Shown: in pieces, positions 22,908-34,428 of the stretch
Layout: each line of letters begins with the position of its first letter
How positions within the stretch are numbered: position 1 is the stretch's first letter
DNA from: Eledone cirrhosa
Taxonomy: Eukaryota > Mollusca > Cephalopoda > Octopoda > Eledonidae
DNA: 64,000 nucleotides
Reading direction: 5' to 3'
Assembly (NCBI GenBank): GCA_964016885.1
Contig: OZ024744.1
Span: 29,856,449 to 29,920,448 of the forward strand
The notes under the pieces: model-generated
What the model was told of the DNA's origin: nothing
The model's database searches: none
Seen by the model: the letters and a program-made list of their open reading frames with translations, nothing else
Translations under genes and position numbers: made by a program

Positions 22908-25900
22908 ATGGAGACTAGAACGTCATGTGACAGACTCTCACCCAACAGGTGCCCCCTGGCTCAGCAGCAGGAACCTGACTGTCAACGAAATACTGCTGAT
23001 GTTGGAGGAAGAAGAAGAAGGAAAGGGGCCAGAACCAACTGGACGAAAGAATTGAATAGAACTGTTATGCAATGCTACCTGAAAAGTAACCCCAAGGAGA
23101 GGGGCTACAGGAGACGGATGCATAACATCTGGAACGAGATTGGTTTATTTAAATTAGATGAACAAAAATTGGCCGGGCAGGCTCGGGTAATAAGAACTAA
23201 TGGGTGGATAAGCGAGCTGGAACTGGAGGAACTGAGCAGAGAGAATGGCTTGGAGATGGCGGGTGTAGTATGCCAGACAAGCGAGCCGGCGGGAAATGAA
23301 GGTGAGGAGGTCCTGAGAGCGAAGGAACCACCCGAAGCAGACAATGATCTGAATACTGAGATAAATAATACCTGGAACAGAGATACGGCCACTGAGGAGA
23401 TGAATGCTGACGGGCTAGGACAAGATTCGGTTGACATCCTAAATTTAGTGGTAGATGAGTTGAACAATGATAGTGGGAGACCTATGAACCTAAGATTTGT
23501 AGACAGGAAAAAGTTAAAAGAAACAACAGCTAAGGTAAACAAAGTCATCCCATACCTTGAGGCGAGGAGTCTTCACCAGTGCAACAATATCCTCAAAGCA
23601 ACAGCAAATACGGTGAGGAAACTACTTGGTATAAAAGCGAGAGGAAACAACAGACAAGAAAGAGCAGAGCCGTGGTGGAAGAAGCGACTGAGTGGGCAAA
23701 TCGGGGAAATGAGAAATGACATAGGAAAGCTTGAGTCACTACTGAATGGGACACTAAAAAACATAGGCACTAAAAATAGACTGGAAATAAAATACAAAAC
23801 TAGGAGTAAAAAGCTAAATATTATCATAGAGGAATTGAAGCAACGCATTGTAGCAAAGAGTGCCAAAATCAGGCGATACGAGAACAGAGTCAGTCAGTAT
23901 AAACAGAACCGCATGTTCGACAACAACCAGAAGATGCTGTTTGGACAGCTTGAGGGGAAAGAAAGAGGCACCGACTTGATCCCTGGGGCGGAACAAGCTA
24001 AAACATTCTGGAGAGGAATATGGGAGCAGGATGTTAGACACAATGCCCAGGCAGGGTGGATTGAGACAGTACAGAGGGAGATCGGTGAGCAGGCACAGCA
24101 ACAGACTGATTTGAGTATCACAGTTGAAACTCTTAAGGGGCAAGCCAAAAAACTAACCAACTGGAAATCACCAGGCCCAGATGGTGTGCAGGGGTATTGG
24201 ATTAAACATTTAACATCCCTCCACCCGAAGCTGACGGCCATGTTCAATGACTGCTTGGTGTCGGGTGAGGTGCCAGAGTGGTTGACAAAAGGTACCACAG
24301 TTCTGATAATGAAAGACCAAATCAAGGGTAATGATGTCACCAACTATAGACCTATCACATGTCTGCCCGTAATGTGGAAACTGTTGACGAGCATTGTGTC
24401 TGAGGAAATCTACCATCACCTCCACACAAACAACTTGTTGCCGGACGAACAGAAAGGATGCCGAAAGAAGTCACGTGGTACAAAGGACCAGTTGCTTATT
24501 GATAAGATGGTAATGGGGAATTGCAGGAGGAGACACACTGATCTTGCCATGGGATGGATAGACTACAGAAAGGCATTTGACATGGTGCCTCATTCCTGGA
24601 TCACCAAAAGCCTGGAGATCTTCAGGGTGGCAGATAACATCAGACAGTTGCTGGGCAGGAGTATGGGGTCCTGGGAGACAGAGTTGACATCAACTGGAGT
24701 ATCCTTGGGAAGCGTGAAGATCAAGAGAGGTATCTTCCAGGGAGATAGCCTGTCCCCTCTGTTGTTTGTCCTTGCCCTGATGCCCTTGACCATTATGCTG
24801 CGAAAAGTGAGAGCAGGATACAAGTTGGGAAGGGGAGAGCTTACCATCAATCACCTCCTCTTCATGGACGACCTTAAGCTCTTCGGGAAAAGTGAGAAGG
24901 AGTTGGATGTGCTTGTTGACACTGTCCGTATTTTCAGCAGTGATATATGTATGCAGTTTGGTATTGGTAAATGTGGAGTCATTGTGATGAGGAGGGGTAG
25001 GTTGAGCAGAAGTAACGGGATCCAGATACCAACAGGTGAGATGATAAAGGAAATTGACTCTGAGGAAGGATACAAGTATTTGGGCGTTCTGGAGGCTGAT
25101 GGCATAAAGAACAAAAAAATGAAGGAATTGTTAAGAACTGAATACATTCGGAGAGTAAGGAGCGTATTGAAGTCACATCTGAACAGCAGAAATGCCATAA
25201 GCGCAGTAAATTCCCGAGCTGTGTCTATTATTAGGTACAGTGCGGGAATTCTGAGATGGAATGTTGCTGAACAAAAAGAAATGGATAGGAAGACTAGGAA
25301 GCTATTGACTATCTACAACATGTTCCACAAGAGGAGTGATGTCGATAGACTCTACCTAAGGAGATCTGAGGGTGGAAGAGGTCTTATCAGCATAGAGGAC
25401 TGTGTTCAGATGGAGAAAAACAACCTATACAAATACGTGACCTATAGTAAGGAGCCAATGCTCAGAGCTGTACTGAAGGAGGGGACAGTAGGCCAGAGGA
25501 TACCCAAGGAGGAAATAACATCAAGGAGGAAGAGCAGCCTTAAGGGAAAATCCCTTCATAGTACCTTCTTTGAGAAAACTGAATTTAGAGATCCACAGAC
25601 ATGGAACTGGTTGAGAAGAGGAGACCTCAAAAAGGCTACAGAAGGAATGCTAATGGCTGCGCAGGAGCAGGCCCTCAAAACGAAGTGGTTGAAGCACCAT
25701 ATCTACAAGGAGGAGGCTAGCCCACTGTGCAGGATCTGTGGAGAGAGGGAGGAGACTGTGGCTCACATTGTGTCCGAGTGTAAACACCTAGCCCAGACCC
25801 ACTATAAGGGCTGGAGACACGATGTGATGGGCAGGGTGATCCACTGGCACCTGTGCAAAGTAAACAATCTACCACATTCTGAGAAATGGTATGAGCATAG

Positions 25901-26300
25901 GCCAGAGGCGGTGATGGAGAACAATCAGGTGAAGGTGCTGTGGGATTTTAGGATACAGACGGACAAAAAACTGGAACACAATAGACCTGACCTGGTGGTT
26001 GTGGACAAAGAAAAAAGATCGTGCCTGATTGTGGATGTGGCCTGCCCGTTCGACACGAGAGTGCAAGAGAAGGAGAGGGAGAAAATTAACCGATACCAGG
26101 ACCTAAAGTGGGAGGTGAAAAGGATTTGGAACTGCCATGAAGTCAAAGTGATCCCGATTGTCATAGGCGCACTGGGGACTATCTCCAAAGGTTTCCAGGG
26201 ATGGTTAAAGAAAATCGGCCCCTTCACGCTTTTTGGAACGCTTCAAAAGGCATGCTTGCTTGGAACGGCAAGAACCCTCCGATACGTCCTGAATATCTGA
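22908..26300 (+). CDS. Intact R4/Dong-like LINE polyprotein: DNA-binding-like domain, RT, CCHC, restriction-like endonuclease
   Basis: An 1130-codon uninterrupted ORF for a target-primed retrotransposition enzyme. Residues about 42-110 form a Myb/SANT-like segment (NWTKELNRTVMQCYLKSNP, then GYRRRMHNIWNEIG) that may bind target DNA. A basic, coiled-coil-prone region follows. The RT spans about 415-740: WKSPGPDG near 418, NYRPITCLPVMWK, YRKAFDMVP near 551, GIFQGDSLSPLLF, FMDDLKLF near 652 with the catalytic aspartates, and GYKYLGVLEADG. The C-terminal CCHC motif CRICGEREETVAHIVSEC is near 939. The RLE is near 1024-1060, with RPDLVVVD, DVACPFD and a downstream KINRYQDL matching the PD-D-K/Y plan. 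The upstream Met used in copy 1 (MSNLNSS) is ATA here, so the start is METRTSC. The ORF is followed by a short 3' UTR and (TAA)n. Confidence 0.92.
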   Translation: METRTSCDRLSPNRCPLAQQQEPDCQRNTADVGGRRRRKGARTNWTKELNRTVMQCYLKSNPKERGYRRRMHNIWNEIGLFKLDEQKLAGQARVIRTNGWISELELEELSRENGLEMAGVVCQTSEPAGNEGEEVLRAKEPPEADNDLNTEINNTWNRDTATEEMNADGLGQDSVDILNLVVDELNNDSGRPMNLRFVDRKKLKETTAKVNKVIPYLEARSLHQCNNILKATANTVRKLLGIKARGNNRQERAEPWWKKRLSGQIGEMRNDIGKLESLLNGTLKNIGTKNRLEIKYKTRSKKLNIIIEELKQRIVAKSAKIRRYENRVSQYKQNRMFDNNQKMLFGQLEGKERGTDLIPGAEQAKTFWRGIWEQDVRHNAQAGWIETVQREIGEQAQQQTDLSITVETLKGQAKKLTNWKSPGPDGVQGYWIKHLTSLHPKLTAMFNDCLVSGEVPEWLTKGTTVLIMKDQIKGNDVTNYRPITCLPVMWKLLTSIVSEEIYHHLHTNNLLPDEQKGCRKKSRGTKDQLLIDKMVMGNCRRRHTDLAMGWIDYRKAFDMVPHSWITKSLEIFRVADNIRQLLGRSMGSWETELTSTGVSLGSVKIKRGIFQGDSLSPLLFVLALMPLTIMLRKVRAGYKLGRGELTINHLLFMDDLKLFGKSEKELDVLVDTVRIFSSDICMQFGIGKCGVIVMRRGRLSRSNGIQIPTGEMIKEIDSEEGYKYLGVLEADGIKNKKMKELLRTEYIRRVRSVLKSHLNSRNAISAVNSRAVSIIRYSAGILRWNVAEQKEMDRKTRKLLTIYNMFHKRSDVDRLYLRRSEGGRGLISIEDCVQMEKNNLYKYVTYSKEPMLRAVLKEGTVGQRIPKEEITSRRKSSLKGKSLHSTFFEKTEFRDPQTWNWLRRGDLKKATEGMLMAAQEQALKTKWLKHHIYKEEASPLCRICGEREETVAHIVSECKHLAQTHYKGWRHDVMGRVIHWHLCKVNNLPHSEKWYEHRPEAVMENNQVKVLWDFRIQTDKKLEHNRPDLVVVDKEKRSCLIVDVACPFDTRVQEKEREKINRYQDLKWEVKRIWNCHEVKVIPIVIGALGTISKGFQGWLKKIGPFTLFGTLQKACLLGTARTLRYVLNI

Positions 26301-26374
26301 GGCTGCAGGTAGTGGCTTGATATTCAATCCAACGGACTTTCCAGTTAACCAACATCAATGACTGAGATTCAAGG

Positions 26375-26386
26375 AATAACAACAAC

Positions 26387-26427
<41 letters not shown>

Positions 26428-26488
26428 GAAGAAGAAGAAGAAGAAGAAGAAGAAAATTGGTTAATAATAATAATAATAAGAAGAAGAA
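26375..26488. repeat. Mixed (TAA)n/(AAG)n junction
   Basis: TAA repeats pass into AAG repeats, then AAAATTGGTT, then TAA and AAG again. The TAA-AAG alternation appears twice, suggesting duplication of a microsatellite block between copy 3 and the chimeric copy. Confidence 0.9.
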
Positions 26489-29400
26489 GGGAAGAAGACT
26501 CACGTGATGGTAGAAGGTCATGAGATCGCTCCTGTAAGTTTTTGATTTTTAACATATTTAAATCAATTGTGAAATAATAATTCTTACTACAAATGATGCA
26601 TAAATCACCGAATCAAGTCTCATAAAAATTCGGATCCATAATATATTGTTATATCGCTCAAATATTCAATTTTGTATTATATATTTTATATTCAAAAAAG
26701 AAAATGGTTATAAATGGAAGAAAACCCCCTTTGTCTACACTACATAGAACAGCCAAATAACAGCAATTTCACCAACACCAGAAACTAGATACACCACCTA
26801 CCCCATCACCCCGCTGTGTACACTAAATATAACAGTCAGATAACGGCCATCACCACCACCACCACCAATCCCAGCATAATAATAATAATTACTATTATTA
26901 TTGTCTCAAGTTTTAACAATATTTAATTCCAATATTAAGGAAAATGTGTCAACACATATATTAAACATACGCGACACAAACGCATAGATACTACAGATCA
27001 AACAAAACTAGTCTGTTCAACAAAACTCAGTAACGACAACGCCACCGCCGCCATCACTCCATCCATCATTGCTACCACTATCCCATCACCGCCGCCACCA
27101 CTCCTTCATTGCTACCACCACTATTCCCCTGTTAACTTAAGAAAGGGGAAGATGGCGGTATCACTAGACAAGGGAGAGGCTAGCAAAAGATATAAATAGA
27201 TTGACTTAGTGACCCGGCCACCGGCCAAACGTCAACAACTATGGCACTGCTGGCTCCCCCTTCCCCACCAACAATATAAAAAAGCTCCAGCACCACCACC
27301 GCCATAGCCAACAACAATAACAGGCAACTTCAGCAAAAAGTATATTATATTATTGTAATGCTCTGGGTAATTGCTGGCCTTGTGCCTGGAGTGGAGACAA
27401 TTATTAATAATTTCATTCTTAAGCCACGCAATGCTCACATTAAGGAACCACTCATGATAATAACAATTTAAAAAAACAACAAAAAAGAAAACCCCGTGAC
27501 GAAGAAATACCGGGATGGCGGCCGGCGGAGAATAGCCGTGTCTCTAGGGGAGAACGACCCCTCTAGTCTTGGTTGACACTCGTTCTAGAAGTGGTAACAC
27601 GAAATGATTACCCCTTGGCGGATAAGGATAAAACGCGACAAAATAAAGTAAATGTCTAATGATAAAATCTCATACCGGATCGGCCGTCACCCGGGTAAAA
27701 AAGGGCCGCGTCCCTCAGAGAGAAACCAGACTGGGGTCGAAAAATCAGCTAATGGTTCAAACCTTCCCATCACTTCGGAGCTGGAGACCTCCCATAACCG
27801 GAATACTCCTACTGTTGGCCCTCCATGCTCACCACCAAGAAATCCAAAGAAAAAGAAAGAAAAATGGTCAAGGGAAGATAATAAAGAAGTCCTTGAGGCT
27901 TTCTACACTGCCATGTACTACCCATCAAATACATCGAATACAGAACAGACATATATCAACTGGAAAAAGAAACATCCCGGATACAGAGGCTATATTGACA
28001 GTAACAAACTAGCCAATATACGAAGAAATATTGTAAAAAAAAGTTACTAACTGATATAGAAATTGATCAGATCAAGCTATTAGCACAAAGTCAGCGAAGG
28101 GAAAATGAAACATGTGTCAGTGAAAACGAGGTAAACTGTAACACTTCGAATCCCAGGGTTGGGGCGGCATCACTGGCAACATAACAAATTAAAGAAAGGA
28201 TCGAAAAAGTGGAGGAAGTGCATGCTCAGGATGAAACTCCAAATGAAAATAATGAGATCGTAAATGATAAAGAAATGAATGAGAATGAACTTGCCAACTT
28301 GAAGGATGAAATTATGATCGAATGGATGAAAGTGAAAGAATCTGACATGGGGCAACGAGACACCCTCCCTAAGATCCAGAACTCCAAACAGAACCAAAAG
28401 ATAATACACAAGACTAACATGATTCTCAAAAACATTATCATCACAAACAAACTAAACATTACTGATTTAAATCATCTCTATTATGCATCGGCTAAAGTCA
28501 CCACTCACTTATGTGGAGTGAAGATGAAAAAACAAAGGAATTCCCACAAGAAATCTAATTGGCAAGAGAACATCAATCGCCAAATAAACCTTCTCCGATC
28601 TGACATAGGCATTTTAACAAACTATAAAGTAGGTGAACATGTTAAACAAACTAAACTTAGAAAATTGAAAAGAAAGTACAGTATAAAATCAACACGTGAC
28701 ATAGACATGCTGATAGAAATAATCAAGCAAAAAGTGTCGGCCAAAGCTGCTCGTATAAGGCGCTTTGAAAAACGATCTAGATTCTATAAGGACAATAATA
28801 TGTTCAAAGACAACCAAAGAAACTTCTACAGAAAAATTGGTAAGTCAACAATAACTGCTAAATCAATACCACCCAAGGAGGAAGTGCAAGAATTCTGGGA
28901 AAAGATCTGGGCCGAAGAAAAAGTTCATAACATACATGCCCCATGGATAGACAGACAAATGAAAGATACAGCTCACCTTGAAGAACAAATATGGGAAAAT
29001 ATAACAGTTGAACAGTTCTAAGAAAAACCACCAAATGGAAATCCCCAGGAAAAGACAAAATATAAAATTTTTGGATAAATGCCTTCACAGAGTCTCACGA
29101 GCTGTTAGCCCAACTTTACAATGAAATAGTTAAGGAGCCAGAAAAGATACCATCATGGCTAGTTAACGGCATTACATTCCTGCTTCCGAAGAATGATGAG
29201 ACAAATAATCCCAAAAATTACAGACCGATAACTTGCTTGACCACAATGTATAAAATTTTAACATCAGTCCTAACTGAATATACATATGACCACCTGATAA
29301 CAAATGACCTATTTCCTTTTGAGCAGAAAGGGTGTAAACGAGGCTCATATGGCTGTAAGGATCAGCTTCTGGTTAACAAAATGATACTGGAAGATTGTCA

Positions 29401-29838
29401 TAATAGACACAAAAATCTATCAATTGCTTGGATAGATTATAAAAAAGCATTCGATAGTTTGCCACACAGTTGGATTGAAAAATGTTTAGATATTTTCAAA
29501 ATATCCCCCGTTGTCAGGAGGTTTTTGTCATTCAGTATGAAGACATGCATGGAAAACGACACTCCTTTTGAATAGTGAAACAAAATCACTGGAAGCTGGA
29601 GAAGTTAATATTAATTGTGGAAGTTTTCAGGGTGACTCTTTATCACCGCTTTTATTCTGCATCGCACTTATACCATTAAGTAAAATGCTCAATGAAAGAA
29701 AACATGGATATAGAGTCTATGACAAAACCATTAATCACTTGTTCTACGTCCTGAATATCTGAGGCTGCAGGTAGTGGCTTGATATTCATCTCAACAAACT
29801 TTCCAGTTAACTAACATCAATGACTGAGACTCGAAGAG
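26489..29838 (+). mobile_element. Chimeric R4/Dong-like LINE: diverged body joined to 3' tail of the local family
   Basis: The 5' start (GGGAAGAAGACTCACG) and early 5' UTR match copies 1 and 3, and a TATAAATAG box recurs near 27191. The ORF body (27652-29745) is a clearly different subfamily, similar only at protein level. At 29745-29748 the frame breaks off inside the INHLFY motif and continues as TACGTCCTGAATATCTGAGG, the C-terminus and 3' UTR of the local family, ending in TAA repeats. The RT catalytic aspartates and the whole RLE are absent. It is a chimera or a recombination product. Confidence 0.82.
27652..29762 (+). pseudogene. Diverged R4/Dong-like ORF with frameshifts, C-terminal half missing
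   Basis: Starts MSNDKISYRIGRHPG. The N-terminal segment KWSREDNKEVLEAFYTAM is the counterpart of the Myb/SANT-like region in copy 3. Frame breaks occur at an A run near 28040, an in-frame TAA near 28182, a one-base shift near 29019, a TAA near 29062 and a 4-base CATG duplication near 29550. RT motifs before the break are clear: NYRPITCLTTMYKILTS, EQKGCKRGSYGCKDQ, IAWIDYKKAFDSLPHSWI and SFQGDSLSPLLFCIAL. After INHLFY the frame runs into VLNI and a stop borrowed from the other family. Not functional. Confidence 0.82.
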
Positions 29839-29845
29839 TAATAAC

Positions 29846-29881
<36 letters not shown>
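29839..29881. repeat. (TAA)n junction, tail-to-tail
   Basis: A 43-bp TAA tract shared by the 3' end of the plus-strand chimeric LINE and the 3' end of the minus-strand Tx1-like copy 2. Confidence 0.93.
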
Positions 29882-29883
<2 letters not shown>

Positions 29884-30126
29884 TTTCTTTATTAACCACA
29901 AGGGTTTACATAAAGTAGACATTAAGGACAGTACAGGACAATACAGGACGGTACAAATGGGCATTTCTGCGTGTAAAAAAAAACAGAGGTTGAAATAAAA
30001 TAACAAAGAAAAATTCCCCAATAGGGGGGAGACTTCCAAGGGACATTTGTGGAGAAAGCCCATTAAAAGATCACAGTGGCCCTGACCACCAGGGCAAGTG
30101 CCCTCTCCCAGTTTTCCACCTTTAAT

Positions 30127-33100
30127 TTACAGACACATACTCAGAGAAGGCCCATTCATTCGGGCCATACTTGCTTCTCTCACCCATCTTTCAACAAAAT
30201 GCTGGGAAGAGAGCACTTCCCTCTCTACCCTGATTTTCCTTTTCAGATGAAATTTGAAAAAGTTAATCAGGGCATCACCGAAGAGGTAAGTGCTCGTCTT
30301 CAGCCCTTTCAAACGTGTCCACCATACTATCTCTTTCGCCATGGCCACCAGACAGATAAAAACTGCCTGCCCTTCCCGGCTAAAGGAAGAGGGCGGGGCA
30401 ATCCTCAAGATGGACTCAGCTGATAGCTGGATCCGTCCTACACGTGACAGCAGGTGTTCGACATAAACCCACAAGTCAGCAATGCTCGGACACTGGACGA
30501 GTGCGTGCAGGACGGTTTCGTCGCCCTGTGCGCATCTCGGACATGCCCGGCTGACGGCACCTCCATGCCTGTAAAGTTTATCCCGAACTGGCAAAGCACC
30601 CCGGTAGCACTGCCAGGCCAGGGATTTCTGGAAGTTGTCCATAGGCCCTGGCCCGAAAGTTCTTCCGAAGAGATTGGCTAGTTGATTTTCGTCGACGCCT
30701 AGAGTTTCTCCAAGTACGTCGTCGCTCTTCCCCTCCACTAATCCCCTATAGAACGCCAAAGTGGAGTTTCCACCGATCACATTGCCCGATTGGTCGAGGG
30801 CTGTGAGCGCCTGAAGACATTCCAGTCTCCAAGCGCTCCCTCTCGGTCTTCGCTTGACCCAGGACTGCAGCTCCGTCAAGGAGACGAGCTAGGGAAAAAC
30901 GTGTCTAGCAAACGGCGACCACACCTGATCACCGTCGAGGAAGAGGTGGAGATGTCGTAGCCTGAGCGCGTGTCTGCGCATCATCAGCCACGGCATGCCC
31001 AGCCCTCCACGTAGCGGGTGTTGACAGCAGATGGACCGCCTGACCATCGGAGCGCGTCCTTTCCACAAGAAGCGAAAGAGCAAACGCTCCAGCGCAGTCA
31101 GGCGGGGCTTAGGACAAGGTACGACGGTCAGGCGGTAGTAGATGACGGATGCGATGTACGCATTCGCCACCTCCGCTCGACCTTTCAGGGATAGCTTCCT
31201 CTCGGCCCATTTCTGGGTGAGAGAAGCCACCCTGCTCGTCACCTCGTCCCAGTTTTTGTCCGTCTGGAGGTCTGGACCGAACCAGACCCCTAGCAATTTA
31301 ACCGGTCCGTCCGTCCAGCGCCCGACGACGCTGTTGGACGGCATGGACCTGCCTCTCCAGGTGCCGAGCTGCAGGCCCACTGACTTTTCCTGGTTGATCA
31401 TTGCTCCTGTCACCGCTTCGTATTCTCTTAGTGTAGTGCCGATCGCCTCGATGTGTTTGGCGTTCGACACCACTACGGTGACATCGTCGGCATATGCTGA
31501 CACGGATCTTCCGCATCCTAGTTCGCGCGGGACTCCCCTCAACGTCTCCAGTTTGTGCAGTAATGGCTCGAGAGTCAATACGTACAATAGGGACGAGAGG
31601 GGACATCCTTGGCGGACCGAGCGCATGATGTTGAACGGTTCCGAAAGGTGACCGTTCACTCTCACTACAGAGCAGATGTCGCTGTGCATGGCAGCGATCC
31701 AGCCTCTGAAGACGGGCCCAAAGCCAGCCGCCCTCAGGACTGCCGCTAGGTAACGATGGTCGACCCTATCGAAGGCTTTCGATTGATCTAAATTGATCAA
31801 AGACCCACCCTTGCCAGGTTCTCTAGCTACCCTCTCTACGATGTATCGCATGAGGTGGAGGTTGTCGTGCATGGATCTGTCGGGAATGGCGCATGTCTGT
31901 GCCTCTCCCACCAGACCACCAACGACAAGCGCCAACCTCTTTGCTAGCACCTTGGCCAACATCTTGAACTCTGTGTTTAGCAGAGTTATGGGTCTAAAAT
32001 TATCTATGTTATCCCCCTTGTTCGGATCCTTTCTCAGCAGCACCACCGCTCCTCGGCTCACAAAGCTGGGAATTCTCCCGTTCTGTTGCCAGTTGCAGTA
32101 GACGTCCGCCAAGAGGCCTCCGAACAAGTTTGGCATTTGTACGTAAAGTTCATACGGCAGACCATCCAAACCAGGCGATTTACCCCTTGTGCAACTAGTC
32201 ATTGCATCCCGTACTTCAGCGGTTGTTATCGGCTTTTCGCAACACTCCGCCTCAGTGGCCGAAAGCCGCGGCAGTCCGTCGAGGTAGACACTAAAGTCCA
32301 TCCCTCGATCCGGCGCGCCACTGCCCCCGAACAGTTGAGCGAAGTGTCGCTGAAAAGCTTCACACATTTGCCCGGGATCGAGTAGCATGCGCCCGTCGTG
32401 GTCCACCAAAGACCGGATCGTGGCTTTGTTGCCACGACGCGCCTCCGCCACTCGGGCCCATTGAACGGCTTTCGTCCCCTCGTGTCTGAGAGCACGCACC
32501 CTAGCTCTGACAACGCAGCCTTCGTGCTTTGCATTGAAGAATTGGTCAAGGGCCAATTTCGCCGCAAGTACGTCGGTCGCGATGCCTTTGCTAAGCGCCT
32601 CATCTAATTTTCTAACTAGTTCTCCCTCTGCTCTATTTTTCTCTATTGCTAAAGTCTTACTAAACCTAATGGACTCTATTCTAATTGCTCTTTTCAGAGC
32701 AAACCACCACTTGTTGTTGACGATGGCCCCCGTCAACGCCCGCTTAACTAGTTCGCTAATCCGGTCTCTGTAGGCCTTGCGCGCTGGTAAGGACGCGTTT
32801 AGCTTCCCGTAGCCGGGTCCTCGCCTATGAAGCCTATCTAAGTCAAGCACACAGATCACGAATTTGTGGTCCGTGTAGCTGACTATCTTGATTTGTGGAC
32901 AGCCTATGCTAGACCTATCTATTTCCCTACAAAATACTCTATCTAGATATGATCTGGATGACCCTATGCGATTTGTCCAAGTCCACATTGGTACATTCGG
33001 GAAATCCATTCGGTACCTGTCAGACAGTTCAAAACGTCTGAGCAGGTTAGTGAGACTCTTGCACCCTCCTTCCCTATCCACTAATCCCACACAATCCCAG

Positions 33101-33546
33101 CGTGCATCTAAGATCCCGTTCCAGTCGCCCACTAACACTAAAGAGCGGGACGTTCCAAGAAAGGTCTCCAGACGCCGGAAGAAATCAGGCCGCCCTGCTC
33201 CTGTCGGGGCATAGACGGCCACTAACCTGAAAGCTTGCCCGTCTCCGCTGGTCACGTCCAGCACCACCAACTTACCTTCTGGGTCCAGGAAGATGGCCCG
33301 TATGGCAAGATCCAAACCTCTCCGAAAAAGCACAGCAACTCCTCCCCCCGATCCCGGACGGCTGGGAGATGCGTACACATCGTAGCCGCCGAAGATCGGT
33401 GCGAAAGCCTGTGCTTCGGCGATTCTGGTCTCGCTGATGGCCACTACATCTATGTTTAGTGACCTGAGGTCGTTGAGCAGGTGGCCCTGCTTCCATGACG
33501 TCCCCAAGCCACGCGCATTTATGCTGCCTATTCTGAGTGAGGTCAT
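30127..33546 (-). pseudogene. Tx1-like ORF2 (APE + RT) with a single nonsense codon
   Basis: Minus-strand frame from MTSLRIGSINARG (33546) to the stop at 30127, about 1139 codons. APE motifs: INARGLG, ISETRIAEA, GDWNGILDARWD, SSRSYLDRVF and SYTDHKF. RT motifs: KSPGLDGLPYEL, NFRPITLLNTEFK, LINLDQSKAFDRVDH, VRQGCPLSSLLY and AYADDVTVVV. A C-terminal CCHC-like motif is CPRCAQGDETVLHALVQC. The only break seen is TAG at 30889-30891, where copy 1 has CAG (Gln) in HVFPQLVSLTEL. All catalytic motifs lie before the stop; the zinc-like C-terminal region lies after it. It could make an 885-residue truncated product if expressed. Confidence 0.9.
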
Positions 33547-33580
33547 GTTGAAAAGGAGTGGAAAAGATGGGAAAGACCAC

Positions 33581-34428
33581 TTACCTTACTTCTCGTAGGG
33601 GAAGGATGGTTTTTCCATCCTTTTCACTGCTTGTGGCCTCCTCAGGTAGGATGTCCTTATAAATCCTCCTGGAGAGTGCTTGTCGGAAGTCTCCGATGTC
33701 TTTGGGGAATTTTTGTTTTAGTGTCATGTACGTTTTCTGTGTGATGCGAGTGATTTGTATGTGTGGAGGTGGTGTGAATTTTGGGGTTGTTGTGTAGTCT
33801 TTTTCTGTGATGCTGGTGTTGTGTTGGATGTAGTGTAATAATTGCTTGTTGTTCAAATTTAATGCTGTGTAGTGTGTATCGTTTTGGTTGTTTTGTTTTG
33901 TTTGCGTTTGTTGTTGGTTTGTTTCTGTTTCGCATTTTGGTGACTTTTGTACCCATTTTTCTTTACCATTTGTTTGGCATTTTCTAAATCTTCTTGAGTT
34001 ACCGTGAACGCTTCGAATTGTTTTGCTACGATGGCGAAACTGAGGGTCGGTTTTATAATGTCATTGTTGTTGTTGTTGCTATCGTTAATATTAATTTTAG
34101 TTTCAGTTGTGGTGTTGGTGACGTCAATCGTCTTTGGTGGGGAAGAGTCCATTTTGCTTGATTTCATTTCGACATCACGAGTTAATTTATTTTTTTCTTC
34201 TTTTGTTTCTGTTGTCGCGGTGGTGGTGGTGGTGGAGGCTTTAACACCTGCAGTCATTGGTAATGGCGGGAAATGAATGTCTGCCGGAGACAAATTTAAA
34301 ATATTTCTACTGCTTATATTTTTTTTTGTGTTGGCAAACGTAGTAACATTTACAATGGTGGTGTCGGTGTGAGGTGTTATTTTGTGAGGAAGGCTTTCAG
34401 CTGCTTCGTGCAGAGGTGAAGTAGCCAT
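33581..34428 (-). pseudogene. Tx1-like ORF1, middle deleted
   Basis: Starts MATSPLHEAAESLPHK at 34428 in sense. It keeps the LSFAIVAKQFEAFTVTQEDL block shared with copy 1, then jumps into a Lys/Gln/Asn-rich sequence and shifts frame near 33860. The second piece ends TILPLREVR at a TAA that lies inside AGGTAAGTG (33578-33586), 34 bases before the ORF2 start. The central basic region and CCHC zinc knuckle of copy 1 are missing, so it cannot supply a normal ORF1 protein. Confidence 0.75.
33602..33622 (-). other. Conserved 8-bp hairpin before ORF1 stop
   Basis: AAGGATGG, a five-base loop and CCATCCTT. Same position as the hairpin at 10669-10689, with one A-T pair replaced there by G-C, so pairing is kept despite changed sequence. 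Confidence 0.5.

Larger units (their letters stand above)
21495..26374 (+). mobile_element. R4/Dong-like LINE, copy 3, full length with intact ORF
   Basis: Complete from its 5' start after TAA to its 3' tail (CATCAATGACTGAGATTCAA) before the next TAA tract. It has a 1.4-kb 5' UTR with a tandem duplication, one intact ORF (22908-26300) and a 74-base 3' UTR. It is the best candidate for an active source element in this window. Copies 1 and 2 are very close relatives over the ORF, which suggests recent activity of the family. Confidence 0.88.

Noticed and set aside
19209..26227. Antisense frames of 65-150 codons across the R4/Dong-like ORFs
   Set aside because: They shadow conserved sense RT/RLE coding sequence and recur at matching places in each copy.
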